A program made the position numbers and the translations under genes. A DNA stretch of 64,000 bases from Citrus sinensis. Lineage: Eukaryota; Streptophyta; Magnoliopsida; Sapindales; Rutaceae. Positions 24,091 through 34,739 of the stretch are shown here, in pieces. The notes under the pieces were generated by a model. The model ran no database searches. It was not told the DNA's origin and was given only the letters and a program-made list of their open reading frames with translations. Where the stretch lies: positions 13,204,501 through 13,268,500 of the forward strand of contig NC_068557.1 of the NCBI RefSeq assembly GCF_022201045.2, given 5' to 3'. How positions within the stretch are numbered: the first letter of the stretch is position 1; each line of letters opens with the position of its first letter.

Positions 24091-25536
24091 GTTGTGCAAA
24101 TTTTATTGAACTCGCAAGTGCACGAATCTATTGTAGAATAGATCAATGGTGATGAGTGTCGATCCCACGAGTAAGTTGATTTTAATTGTGTGTAGAATTA
24201 ATTTTTCTAAATGGGTGGTTGGATTTGTGGAGTAATTTAGATTATTCTAAAATTTGAATTAAAATGGCAGAAATGAATTGAAGTGAAATCTATTTAAATG
24301 ACGCACTTGGGTATCTAGATCCGTATCAACAAAGTAATTTAGATTATCCTAAAATTTGAATTAAAATGGCGGAAATGAATTGAAGTGAAATCTATTGAAA
24401 TGACACACTTGGGTATTTAGATCCGTATCAACATGAACTATGGGCTAAATATTCCTTATTAGTGCCAATTAAATCCTGAGGGGGAAATCCACACCTCATG
24501 AACCACACTCCAATCAATATGGTGCTAAGGGCTTATCGTGCCAAATAATAATAACCTTGTACTAGGGAGCCGGTGAAACCAAGGCGGTATCTAGACAAGA
24601 TTATTATTTTTTGTCGACGAAAAGTCAAAACATCCACAATAATTAGAGGGGAAGAGAGAGTAAATTTACCAAATAAAGCCCATGACACATGTTGAGACTT
24701 CACCTTTAACCCAAGCTTGAAAGAAAATTAGCTGCTCATAATTGAACTAGGGGCAAAATGAGAATTTATTAAAATACGTAGAAAATACAAGATGGAGAAG
24801 GAATTACATAAAATGGAGCCCAAAAATGGATTCAGGGATATCAAATTAGGGGGGAGAGGTCCCTTTTTTATAGATACATTGAGTAAATCATGGCCATTGG
24901 ATTAAAAATAGTTTGGACGCTCAGGATTGTGCTATGTCATCAGTCAACAGTACACGGTTTGACCACGTGTTTTGAACAGTGATACGGTTTGACCACGCGG
25001 TTTGAACAGTCAACCGGTTTGAACAGTGATGCGGTTTGGTTGAAAATAATCTTGTATATATGCATGTACCGTACGCGTAATTTTTGGTCCACCAACATGC
25101 GGCCACGTCACCGATCAACAGTGCATAAGAATTCTCTCCAATGGAATCATGACACCTCATCAGTCAATGCCACATCATCGGTCAATGCCACGTCATCGAT
25201 CCGTCTATGTGAACAGTGTCGTGACCAGTAACGTAGACAATACCGTACATATGAATAGTACCATACATGTGAACAGTGACATTTTTTCTTTTATTATCCT
25301 CCTAAGGTTTTCGACTGTCTTGAGTTCAAAAGTGATGTTTGTTTTGCCGTCTGATTTCTCGTTTATTGTGAAATGACCATGGTGCCCCTAAAATACGTAA
25401 AATACTTAATTAAAATAAAGCACACATAATTAAATCACAAGAAGCTTAAATACATAAAAGTAAGGGTATTAGTAAAACTTGAACTGTAAAATGACAATTT
25501 TCTCCTTTATAAATATACATTTTCTAACACTCAACA
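24091..25536 (-). mobile_element. Solo LTR of family L inside the TE-B LTR
   Basis: In plus orientation it reads TGTTGTGCAAATTTTATTGA...TTCTAACACTCAACA, the reverse complement of the family-L LTR, with no internal sequence on either side. It is flanked by GCGCG (24086-24090) and GCACG (25537-25541), a 5-bp target duplication with one G-to-A change. It is about 100 bp longer than other family copies because of an internal duplication (24231-24431). Solo LTRs come from recombination between the two LTRs of a full element. Confidence 0.88.
24231..24431. repeat. ~100-bp tandem duplication inside the solo LTR
   Basis: Two adjacent copies start AGTAATTTAGATTAT and end TAGATCCGTATCAACA, with a handful of substitutions between them. 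Other family-L LTRs in the window have the segment once, so the duplication belongs to this copy. Confidence 0.85.
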
Positions 25537-26524
25537 GCACGTACAACATAGAAAGGTGGCAAGGGAATTATCGTGAAATCATTAGAGAAGAAATGAGAAG
25601 AAGATCATAATTAAAGAGTGCAGTTTTGGCAGCGTTGAGGAATTGTGCAGAGTTATTTGGATTTGCTTTTTACCGTTCTCAACTTATTCTTCTTTTCTTT
25701 ATTTGATTGTTCTGATGTATCCCGTGAACAATATATTTATGTTTATTTTTCTCATCCAGAATATGAACTAGATTTGCTTGTAGTTGAATGACAAACAATC
25801 CAATGGGTTCTTGATTGTTCTTATATGTTGTTATATCGTTGTTGTAGCATTTTACTCTAGTAGTTATTATTAATATAACTGTTATTTCGGTTGACCACCC
25901 ATTTAATAGTTTAAGTTAAGATAAAGGCGCAAAAGGGTATGTCTTAGTGGATATGATTAGAATATTACTCGATCTTAATTTAAATTTCCTGGATTAAGTT
26001 ATCTTGAATCCCATAAGGGCTATACTTGAAGTTAAGATTTGTGACACAGTAGACATAGGTGCTCACCTTGTAGGGTGGAGATTAGCAACTGGTCATTGTT
26101 AAGAGATTTAAGGGTATGAGAGTTTCAATATGCGACAGTTGAGGATGCAGATTAATTCTGCCCTGTGCTGCAGCACTTGCCGTAACAACTAGTGTTAACT
26201 TGATAAAAAACAGTTAGCCCATAAGGAGTGTTTGATCATTCAACTACCATAGTCTCAATTGAATCTTAGACACATTTAATTTACTTTATTGCATTACGGT
26301 ATTGTTTTACTTTATTCTCTCACAATCATCAATTACGATAGAACACACTTTATATTTGTTAATTTCAGACTTAAGTAGTTTGCATTATTGTGATTGCTAT
26401 AGCATTTCAAGTAACATCAATCCCTACGGAGACGATCGTGAATATTCATCACTTTATTACTTGTTGTGTATACTTGTACATTGACATCTGTAGCATTTGA
26501 TTATAAAATTAACCAACAAGTTTT

Positions 26525-26541
26525 TGGCACCGTTGCCGGGG
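26525..26541 (+). other. TE-B primer binding site (tRNA-Asp)
   Basis: TGGCACCGTTGCCGGGG is complementary to the 3' end of plant tRNA-Asp(GTC) except for one G-to-A change at the fifth base. It starts six bases after the LTR end, as in the other elements here. Confidence 0.85.
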
Positions 26542-26594
26542 ATTGATTGTTTATTTTTGAAGTGTGAAGTAAATCTTGATAGCGCCAATTTAAT

Positions 26595-28600
26595 TTGATT
26601 CATTTTATTTATTGGCAGATTAGTACTTGCATGTGCAAAGACGGGTCTGTGGTATTCCAATTCGATCATGAGATTGAAAGAACCATTAGGAGTCTGCGAA
26701 GAGAACAAAGGAATTCAAAAACTGTTTCAAGCATGAATAATTTACAGGATGTAGGAAATTTAGACCCTCACGGGCCCTTACAACCAGTCAACATTCAAGA
26801 AGAGTAGAATGAACATGCTAACGAGAGACAGCCAGACAATAACAACATTATTTACATGGCTGATGACAGAGATAGAGATATTAGAGATTATGCTATGTTA
26901 ACTCCTCAAGTTGTACACCCTGGGATAATCAGACCTGAAGTAGAAGCTGCAAACTTTGAGTTGAAGCCAGTGATGTTTCAAATGTTGCAAACAATTGGTC
27001 AATTCAATGGATTGTCAAATGACGATCCTCATCTCCATCTTAAGTTGTTCTTGGAAGTGAGTGATGCTTTCAAGATTGCTGGAGCTACACAAGATGCCTT
27101 AAGACTGAGGCTTTTTCTTTATTCCTTAAGAGATCGAGAAAGAGCATGGTTAAATTCGTTACCATCTGATTCCATCATTACATGGAATGAGTTAACTGAT
27201 AAATTTCTAATGAAATATTTCCCACCGACGAAAAATACAAAATTGCGGAATGAGATTACTTCTTTCCATCAACTTGAAGATGAGAGTTTGTATGAGGCTT
27301 GAGACAGATTCAAATAACTGCTCAGAAGGTGTCCTCATCATGGCATTCCTTGTTGCATTCAATTGGAAACTTTCTACAATGGGTTGAATCTGAGTACAAG
27401 ATTAATGGTGGATGCTTCAGCAAATGGAGCCCTGTTATCCAAATCATATACTGGAGCTTATGAAATTCTGGAGAGAATTACCAATAATAATTATCAGTGG
27501 CCATTAGCCAGGCAACCAGTAGCAAGAGGAACAACATGGGTACATAACATAGATGCAATTTCAGCCTTATCAGCACAAGTAACCTCATTGACTAACATGG
27601 TAAAGGCCATGACATCTGCTTCAGTAGTAGTGAAGCAAATTGCTGAACTTTCTTGTGTATATTGTGGTGAAGAACATGACTTCGATAATTGTCTTGGAAA
27701 TCCAGCTTCAGTAAATTATGTGGGTAATTTCAATCGATAGCTTTAGAACAACCTATATTCAAATACTTACAACCTTGGCTGGAAACAACACCCAAATTTT
27801 TCATGGAGCAGTCAGAATCGAAATGCCCCAGCATTAAATGGACAAAATAGGAACACTCAACCACCTGGTTTTCATTAGCAGAGTCAAGGGCAAAAACATA
27901 TCAGTCAGGATCCAATGACTCCACTAGAAGCACTGATTAAGGAATACATTGCAAAGAATGAAGCAATGTGCAGAGTCAAGCTGTATCCTTGAGGAACCTG
28001 GAAAACCAAATGGGACAACTTGCCACAACAATGAGTAGCAGGACTCAAGGAAGCTTACCTAGCAACACAAAAGACCCTAGGAGAGAGGGCAAAGAACACT
28101 GCAAAGTAATTAATTTGAGATCTGGAAAGAATATTGATGTCCCAGTTGATGTGACTAAAAAGGGGATGGAATTTAATTCCTCACAAAAACCACCTCAAGA
28201 TGGAAGCATGTTACAACAACCCAACCATCAAGACACTAGTTACAGGGGCCAAGCTACATCAACTTCAGAGGGAACTCAACCAGAGCATGCTGAAAAAGAA
28301 GTTGCAACACCAGTAGCCACGACCTACACCAAACCAAACAAGCAGAGTTTGGTACCTCAAGAAGCTACCCAGCAGTTTAGACATCCACCACATTTCCCAC
28401 AGAGATTCCAGAAGCAAAAACAAGACAAGTAGTTTAGTAAATTCCTGGAAGTACTGAAGCAATTACACATCAACATATCTTTTGTGGAAACTTTGGAACA
28501 AATGCCTAATTATGTGAAATTTCTACAAGACATCTTGGTATGAAAGAGAAGGCTGGGAGAATTTGAAACTGTTGCTTTTACACAGGAGAGCAGTCATATG
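26595..28600 (+). pseudogene. TE-B gag (Athila-like), broken
   Basis: Capsid/nucleocapsid precursor of TE-B. The N-terminal FDHEIERTIRSLRRE block (about 26660-26700) and the retrotransposon gag domain (LRLFLYSLRDRERAWLNSLP near 27090-27165, DKFLMKYFP near 27200) are clear. A CCHC knuckle, C-x2-C-x3-H-x4-C (CVYCGEEHDFDNC), lies near 27655-27695. Lesions: TAG at 26805-26807, TGA at 27300-27302 where family members have Trp, TAA near 27317, stops after 27740, and a frameshift near 27965. Reading then continues as a second ORF to 28432 and as fragments (HINISFVETLEQMPNYVKFL) up to the TE-C insertion at 28601. Confidence 0.8.
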
Positions 28601-30816
28601 TGTTGTGTAAATTTTATTGAACTCGCAAGTGCACAAATCTATTATAGAATAGATTAATGGTGATGAGTGTCGATCCCATGAGGAGGTAGATTTTAATTAT
28701 ATGTAGAATTAATTTTGTATGAAGGTTGTTGGATTTGTGGTGAAAGTGACTTAGATTATCCTAAAATTGGAATTGAAATGACGAGAATAAATTGAAGAGA
28801 AATCTATTGAAATGACGTACTTGGGTATCTGGATCCGTATCAACATGCAACATGGGCTAAATATTCCTTATTAATGCCAATTAAATCATGAGGAGGGTAT
28901 CTACACCTCATGAACCACACTCTAATCAATATGGTGCTAAGGGCTTATCGTGCCAAATAATAATAACCTTATACTAGGAAACCGGTGAAACCAGGGTGGT
29001 ATCTAGACAAGCTTATTATTATTTGTCGACGAGAAGTCAAAACATCCACAAAAACTACAGGGGAAGAGAAAATAAATTTATTAAATAAAGCCCATGACAC
29101 ATGTTGAGACTTCACCTTCAACCTAAGCTTAAAAGAAAATTAGCTACTCATAATTGAACTAGGGGTAAAATGGGAATTTATTAAAACACGTAGAAAATAC
29201 AAGATGGAGAAGGAATTATAGAAAATAGAGTCCAAAAATGGATTTAGAGCTATCAAATTAGGGGGGGGGGGATGCCCCCTTTTTATAGATACATTGAGCA
29301 AATCATGACCATCAGATTAAAAACAGTTTGGACGCTTAGGATTGCGCCACGTCATCAGTCAATAGTACGCGATTTGATCACGCGGTTTGAACAGTGACAC
29401 GGTTTGACCCGGCTTGAACAGTAGTGTGGTTTAGTTGAAAATAATTATGTGTATATGCATGTACAGTACGCACAATTTTTGGTCCACTAACATGCTGCCA
29501 TGTCACCAATCAACAGTGCATAAGAATTTTAGTTCAACAGAATCGTGACACCTCATCAGTCAATGCCACATCATCGATCCGTCTATGTGAACAGTGTCGT
29601 GAACAGTAACGTAGACAGTACCATACATGTGAATAGTGCCATTTTTCCTTTTATGCTCGTCCTAAGGTTTTCAACCGTCCTGAGTTCAAAAGTGATGTCC
29701 GTTTTGCTGTATGATCTCTCGTTCATTGTGAAATGACCATAATGCCCCTAAAATATATAAAATACTTAATTAAAATAAAACACACGTAATTAAATCACAA
29801 GAAACTTAAATACATAAAAATAAGGGTGTTAGTAAGGCTTGAATTGTAAAATGATGATTTTCTCATTTATAAAGATACATTTTCTAACACTCAACTAGGG
29901 ATGGCAATGGGCACTGCCCGCAGCGGGTTTGCCATTACCAAACCCAAACCCGCACAAAATTTAAATTACAAAACCCACCCGCAACCCACAGCGGGTTTTG
30001 ATTTTTTTAAAAAAACCCACCCGCAGTGGGTTTTGATTTTTTTAAAAAAACCCACCCGCAACGGGTTTTAACAATTACCAAACCCGCAATGGTATCCGGC
30101 GGATTTTTTACGGGTTTCCGTATTTAAAATCACACATGTTTAATATATAAATTTATAATAATAACCTCAAATTCTATATAACATACTCAATTTTATATTT
30201 AAACAATGTAAATGAAAAATTAAAATTTCCACATCAATTCAACACAAATTCTCAAATTTAAGTATAAATTACACAAATCTATTTAAAAAACACAAACTAG
30301 TATCTAAAAATAATAATTACATTTCATATTATCATTTAAAACAAGCTCCAAGAGAAGATATTCATTTCATTCACCACCATAAGCACCCATCCAACACAAT
30401 GCCTATAATAATAATTAAGATTAATATTTTCAAATACTAATTCGAAGGGAAATGCCTTTAGTTTTCTTTAGATTATGACTTTAAAATAGGAGATGGGCCA
30501 CATACACACATACACAACTTTGAACCTTTGGTTATTTGGTAATTTGATTAATGACATTATTTTCTTTATACATTTTTAGATTAAAATTAAATTAAAAATA
30601 TTCGCAAAAAATATTGCGGGTTTGGTGGATATCCATGCGGGTATCCACCGGATATAAGGTTAATACCAAACCCACCCGCATCCATGTGCGGGTTTTAATT
30701 TATAATACTAAACCCGCCCGCAACGGGTAAAATTACCCGCAACGGGCGAGTTTTGGCGGGTGGGTTTGGACGGGTTTGCGGGTTTGCGGGTACAATTGCC
30801 ATCCCTACACTCAACA
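28601..30816 (-). repeat. TE-C 3' LTR, split by a hAT element
   Basis: Partner of 40695-41995. Excluding the hAT insertion plus one duplicated 8-mer, it is 1,296 bp against 1,301 bp for the other LTR. The hAT element landed 14 bp from the LTR terminus, leaving only CACTCAACA on the outer side. Confidence 0.9.
29896..30807. mobile_element. Non-autonomous hAT element (912 bp) in the TE-C LTR
   Basis: Perfect 13-bp terminal inverted repeats (TAGGGATGGCAAT and its complement) and an exact 8-bp duplication CACTCAAC (29888-29895 and 30808-30815). Subterminal regions of about 200 bp at each end are dense in AACCCGC / GCGGGTT words, and the centre is AT-rich without an ORF. It belongs to the same broad type as 11865-12553 but differs in sequence. 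Confidence 0.93.
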
Positions 30817-32690
30817 CACCCCCCAACCAGCTTATTGTTAGTCCCTAGCAAATAAAGCGAAAATAAAATTCAAATTCAAAATGTTTTTTTATTTATTTAA
30901 ACAATCGTGTTTATTTAATCAGACTAATGATAGTAGTCAAATAAAAGTATAAGCATTATCTTCAGTCTAAAGAAGCATCACACCCACATCAACCATCCAT
31001 ATGAATCAACCCAGTGGACTTTGTCATAGCTACTTTCAAGAATGACATGTCAAACCCCAAAATCTCACTGGAAGTAGTGACACTCTCACAAAGAAATTAA
31101 ATCCAATAAAAATAGTCACTCCAATGAATGGTAATTGAGAGAAAATAATAAAGAAGTGATATCACATGCTCTCACCAAGATGAAAGAAATATGCCCTCAG
31201 CTTAGAAATAATACGATCTCAAGTCAAATAAAAATGCTAGTCAACCCAATTTATTTATTTATTTATTTATTATTTTTTTATGCACCATTACATCATTTTA
31301 GCCCATATAACTAGCTTCTACTTCAGACTATAGTTTCCTAAAATTAAGAAGGACTTTTATTAGGACGTAATGTAGGCTAGGGACATGACTATCAAAGGAA
31401 GGGAAATAAAGAAAACAAAGTGTATGTTTGAGAAAAATGTAGAGAGATTTTTTTTGGAAGTTGCAAGGTGGATTTCACCTATTATTGTTATTTTTTTTAA
31501 ATTTTTTTAACAACAATTTTTTTATTTTTTTTTCTTTTGTTTGGCATAACTTCACTGAAAAAAATAATTATTTACATTTTTCTCAAACATAAATAGGTGA
31601 TGAAACTCGTAAGATATCGGGTAATACTCCAAATCGGAGTGGGTCAAGATGATAAGTTTGACAAAGAAAATATATATATATATATATTTAAAGGCTCAAA
31701 AGGGTTAACTATGGATATTTCATAAAAGGGATGGCTAAAAAGGCTCAAACGGATCAAAGATGGCCTTTCCATCGTCTTTTAGGGTTCTAAATAATCTTCC
31801 ATATCTACTAGTTAGATGAGCCTCCAAATGTAGCAACACACATTTTTTTTTTTAGGATTAACTCAAAAGAAATCTAGCGATCGTGTATAAAATAATAAAC
31901 TGCTAAGCTGTATAGAGAATGGGCAAACGGGTTACTCTCCAAGAAAAATAATAGGCTAAAAAAACTCACTTGGTACTTATTATGACATGTTCATTCCTTC
32001 GAGCAACTCATATTTGTCTCCAACATCAACATGTAGAGTAGCAAACATAGCGTAACAGCACTTAAGACCAAAGATAATACAAATACTAAAATTTAAAATT
32101 CATCATGTCATCCAATGTTAAAACAAATCACACAATTTTTTTTTAAACAACTTTCTACCCCCCAACCTATTCTAAACATGAAAGGAAAATATGCATACAG
32201 AAATGTGAAAATGATGCAGAAAAACTAATTAGAAAAGTTACACTTAAAATGATAGAAAAAGAAATGGTTTTTTTAAACTAAGAAGATGCGTTTCTAGAGG
32301 CACTACACTCCATATTTAGCCATCTTCGACTCAAAAAATTTGAAAGTATATATTTATAAAGGAGAAATTAGAAAGAAGAAGAAGAATGATTGTAAAAAAA
32401 ATTAATAAAGAAAAAGAAAATATCTAGAATTTTTTTTGTTTTTTGTTTTTTTTTTAACGAAGAAGATGCGTTTCTAGAGTAACTATACTCCATATTCAGC
32501 CATCTTCAACACAAAAAGTTAGCAATAGTTAGTTTCTACAACAAAAAATTAGTAAAAACTTAACCAAGATTCCACAATTGTCGACTATTCCCTCCCTCCA
32601 ACTAGAATGAAACATTATCCTCAATGTTTTAAAGGAAAGAAGTAGAGTTTAGAAGAAATCACTTGGGTGGTGCAACACAGAAGAAAATAT
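30817..32690 (-). repeat. TE-C 3' noncoding region with polypurine tract
   Basis: The polypurine tract (GGTTGGGGGGTG on the minus strand) lies at 30817-30828, next to the LTR. The rest has no ORF. It matches 59386-61289 of TE-E in reverse orientation, including two copies of the AAGATG...CATCTTC motif (about 32280-32330 and 32458-32508) and internal GGTTGGGGGGTAG-type and GGGAGGG-type purine runs (near 32155 and 32590). Confidence 0.8.
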
Positions 32691-33358
32691 TTACAAGCGT
32701 AGAGTTAAATCTAATTTGTACTTTTTACTGCGGCTACTGTTACCGTCATTATTTGGATGCTCCAATATAAAGGTTCAGGGGTCTGGCTCTGGTTTATATG
32801 CTTTTAACAGATCAAGTAGCTCATTAGCAGTGTGAGCACAAATAAAAAGCTTTTTCGCTGTGGAAGGAATGAAATAGTTTTTTATTGCATGGTTAAGAAA
32901 TGCGATAAAGCCATCATAAAAATTATTGACATTTAACAGACCGATGGGTTTCTGGTGAATGTGCAGATGGGTCCAAGATGCTAGTGTGATAAATACCTCT
33001 AGTGTTGCAAGATCTCCTGGAAGGAAATCAAAGCATCAGCATGATTAAGCATTTCTGTTTTTTTTTCTTGCATGCCTGAGACGACTAACTCTTCTTCAAT
33101 TGGTGGGTTAGACAAACTGCCCAAAGGTTTTAGGGCTCTTGGGATGATGCCTAACACTTGGCTTCCTCTGAAAAAAATAGCTTCTGAGACCAATTTTGAT
33201 AACCCTCGGTTGCCTCCTCCATACACCAAGTGTAATTTTCTCTCTGCTTTGCTTCGACCAAGATCTATGGCTGCCTCAACGAACTCTTTATGTTTGCCAT
33301 AGTTAAATCCAGAAAGCACACACATATTCTTGAATTGTCTATTGGGAGTAGCTGCCAT
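32691..33358 (-). pseudogene. LOG-like ORF of TE-C (one-base deletion)
   Basis: Counterpart of the TE-E LOG-like ORF: 668 bp against 669, starting MAATPNRQFKN at 33358. The first two thirds are open (LVYGGGNRGLSK, QVLGIIPRALKPLG, SGMQEKKTEM). A one-base deletion near 33030, just before the PGDLATLE block, shifts the frame. In the restored phase the motif region still reads PGDLATLEV and the C-terminus still ends KKYKLDLTLRL before TAA at 32691-32693. It is no longer translatable in full. Confidence 0.85.
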
Positions 33359-33677
33359 TGGAATATTTCTCAAAAATAATTTGTGAGTGCTTAACAAAAA
33401 GTCATATTTAAGAATCTTGGTGACAGTGGGTCACAACAACTGTGTATGAGGTGGCATGTCAGTGTCAAATAAAGTGTAAAGCACATGGATCGCGAGTCAA
33501 AAAGGAAACAGTAAAAAGAAAAAGAAACTGATAAAAAAAATTATTAAAGACAATAATGGAAAAGATAAAACAGCAGTGAAATAAAATAACAGTGAAGTAA
33601 AAGGATATTTACAGGTAGTTGCGATTGTGGCTCACATCTTCTTATGGTTTTACGTCCAAAAACGGCTTAAAAGCCCT

Positions 33678-34235
33678 CTATGGGTCGAGGATAGACTTCC
33701 CATCCAGTTTTCTCATAAACTGGCAAACAAGGTCGTTTATAGTCAGATTCCCGAGACTATATCGTGCATGCTCTTTCTGGAATAATGGCCATAACTGGAG
33801 AATCGCTCATTGCACGTATCCACTGGGATGTGTTTCAAGAGACAGAATGATATCATCCAATGACTCGTTATTCAAGTTATCACTAATGAATTGAATCTTA
33901 TCTTCCCTATTATCAGACACCATTCCTAAAGAATATGGGTTTTTATTGCATCTCATTCTGGCACATTTATGACAAGCAACAGAAATTCTTCGAGCTCTTC
34001 GTTTTCTTGCATAATTTCCTTTACTACAACCAGGCACGTATGCAATAAATTTTGGAGGTAACTCACCTGCCAATCATACTTTAGCCTTGATTAACCAACG
34101 TATGTCAGCAAGTATGTTATTCCTCATGAGCAATCGCATGCGTTCGGACCGACCTTCATAGATTGTAAGGAGTGCATTATGAGGAAGTGAAGGGAATCGA
34201 TTGTTAAACTTTGCTAGAATCTCGTTTCTGTCCAT
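33678..34235 (-). pseudogene. TE-C ORF3: basic, cysteine-rich protein (broken)
   Basis: Exactly the same length (558 bp) as ORF3 of TE-E, starting ATG at 34235. The core KGNYARKRRA, CHKCARMRCNKNP, the THPSGYVQ block and the end ILDP are conserved. Lesions: TGA near 34078 and TGA at 33807-33809. The fourth cysteine seen in TE-E (C101) is Tyr here. At the point where TE-E has a TGA inside RRA-RRISVA, this copy has the sense codon CGA. So the two copies are broken at different places and the intact ancestor was about 185 residues. Confidence 0.7.
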
Positions 34236-34255
34236 ACCTTCGCCTCAGAATATCA

Positions 34256-34605
34256 GTTATTATAGGAAACTGAAGTAACCGACTTGATTGTCACGGAGTA
34301 CCGTTATCCACCACTTCACCGGGGTAACAAACTAAAGTACACAAACAGAAAAAAAAAATTAAAAGACACAAAGAAAATTAAAATAGTCCTCTTGTTGAAT
34401 TTACCTCAAGCTCCAACTGGATGTTGTAGACACTTCTCTCAATGTCTCTGAGTTGGCTTTCTAAATCCTCAACATAGGATACTAACTCTAGTGGTTGTAG
34501 AGCCTAAATACGATGTGTTTTACAAAATTGAATCTGCCTTTTGAGATGAGATTTTACATGTTGAAGTGGTTTAAGAATGTTCAAAGGAACTGTTTAGCTA
34601 TGGTA
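34256..34605 (-). pseudogene. TE-C ORF2 remnant with conserved splice-like signals
   Basis: Minus-strand counterpart of TE-E ORF2. The coiled-coil-like block and a GAG|GTAAAT donor-like site are kept, followed by a pyrimidine-rich run ending ..GTACTTTAG. The reading after that AG (FVTPVKWWITVLRDNQVGYF) stays open longer than in TE-E. The 5' part has stops, so it is not a functional gene. Confidence 0.4.
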
Positions 34606-34739
34606 CTTATGATTAACAATGATAAGAGAAAACTTAATGGTTAAACAAACACACTTATGTAAAAATAATTTCAATTAGCAAAGAATAATAAAAAGAAAGA
34701 AAGAAAAAAAATCAAATCACCGAAAAGAAAGAAAAAAAC

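Larger units (their letters stand above)
23626..26518 (+). repeat. TE-B 5' LTR, split by a solo LTR
   Basis: Starts TGATAACTCTATG and ends AACCAACA, six bases before the primer binding site. With the 1446-bp solo LTR and one 5-bp duplication removed it is about 1.44 kb. A TATA box (TATAAAAGGGGGG) starts at 24074, only about a dozen bases before the solo LTR insertion. The 3' LTR is outside the window. Confidence 0.75.

Noticed and set aside
24060..25541. A full retrotransposon in the TE-B LTR
   Set aside because: No primer site, polypurine tract or coding sequence adjoins either end; TE-B LTR sequence resumes immediately, so it is a solo LTR.
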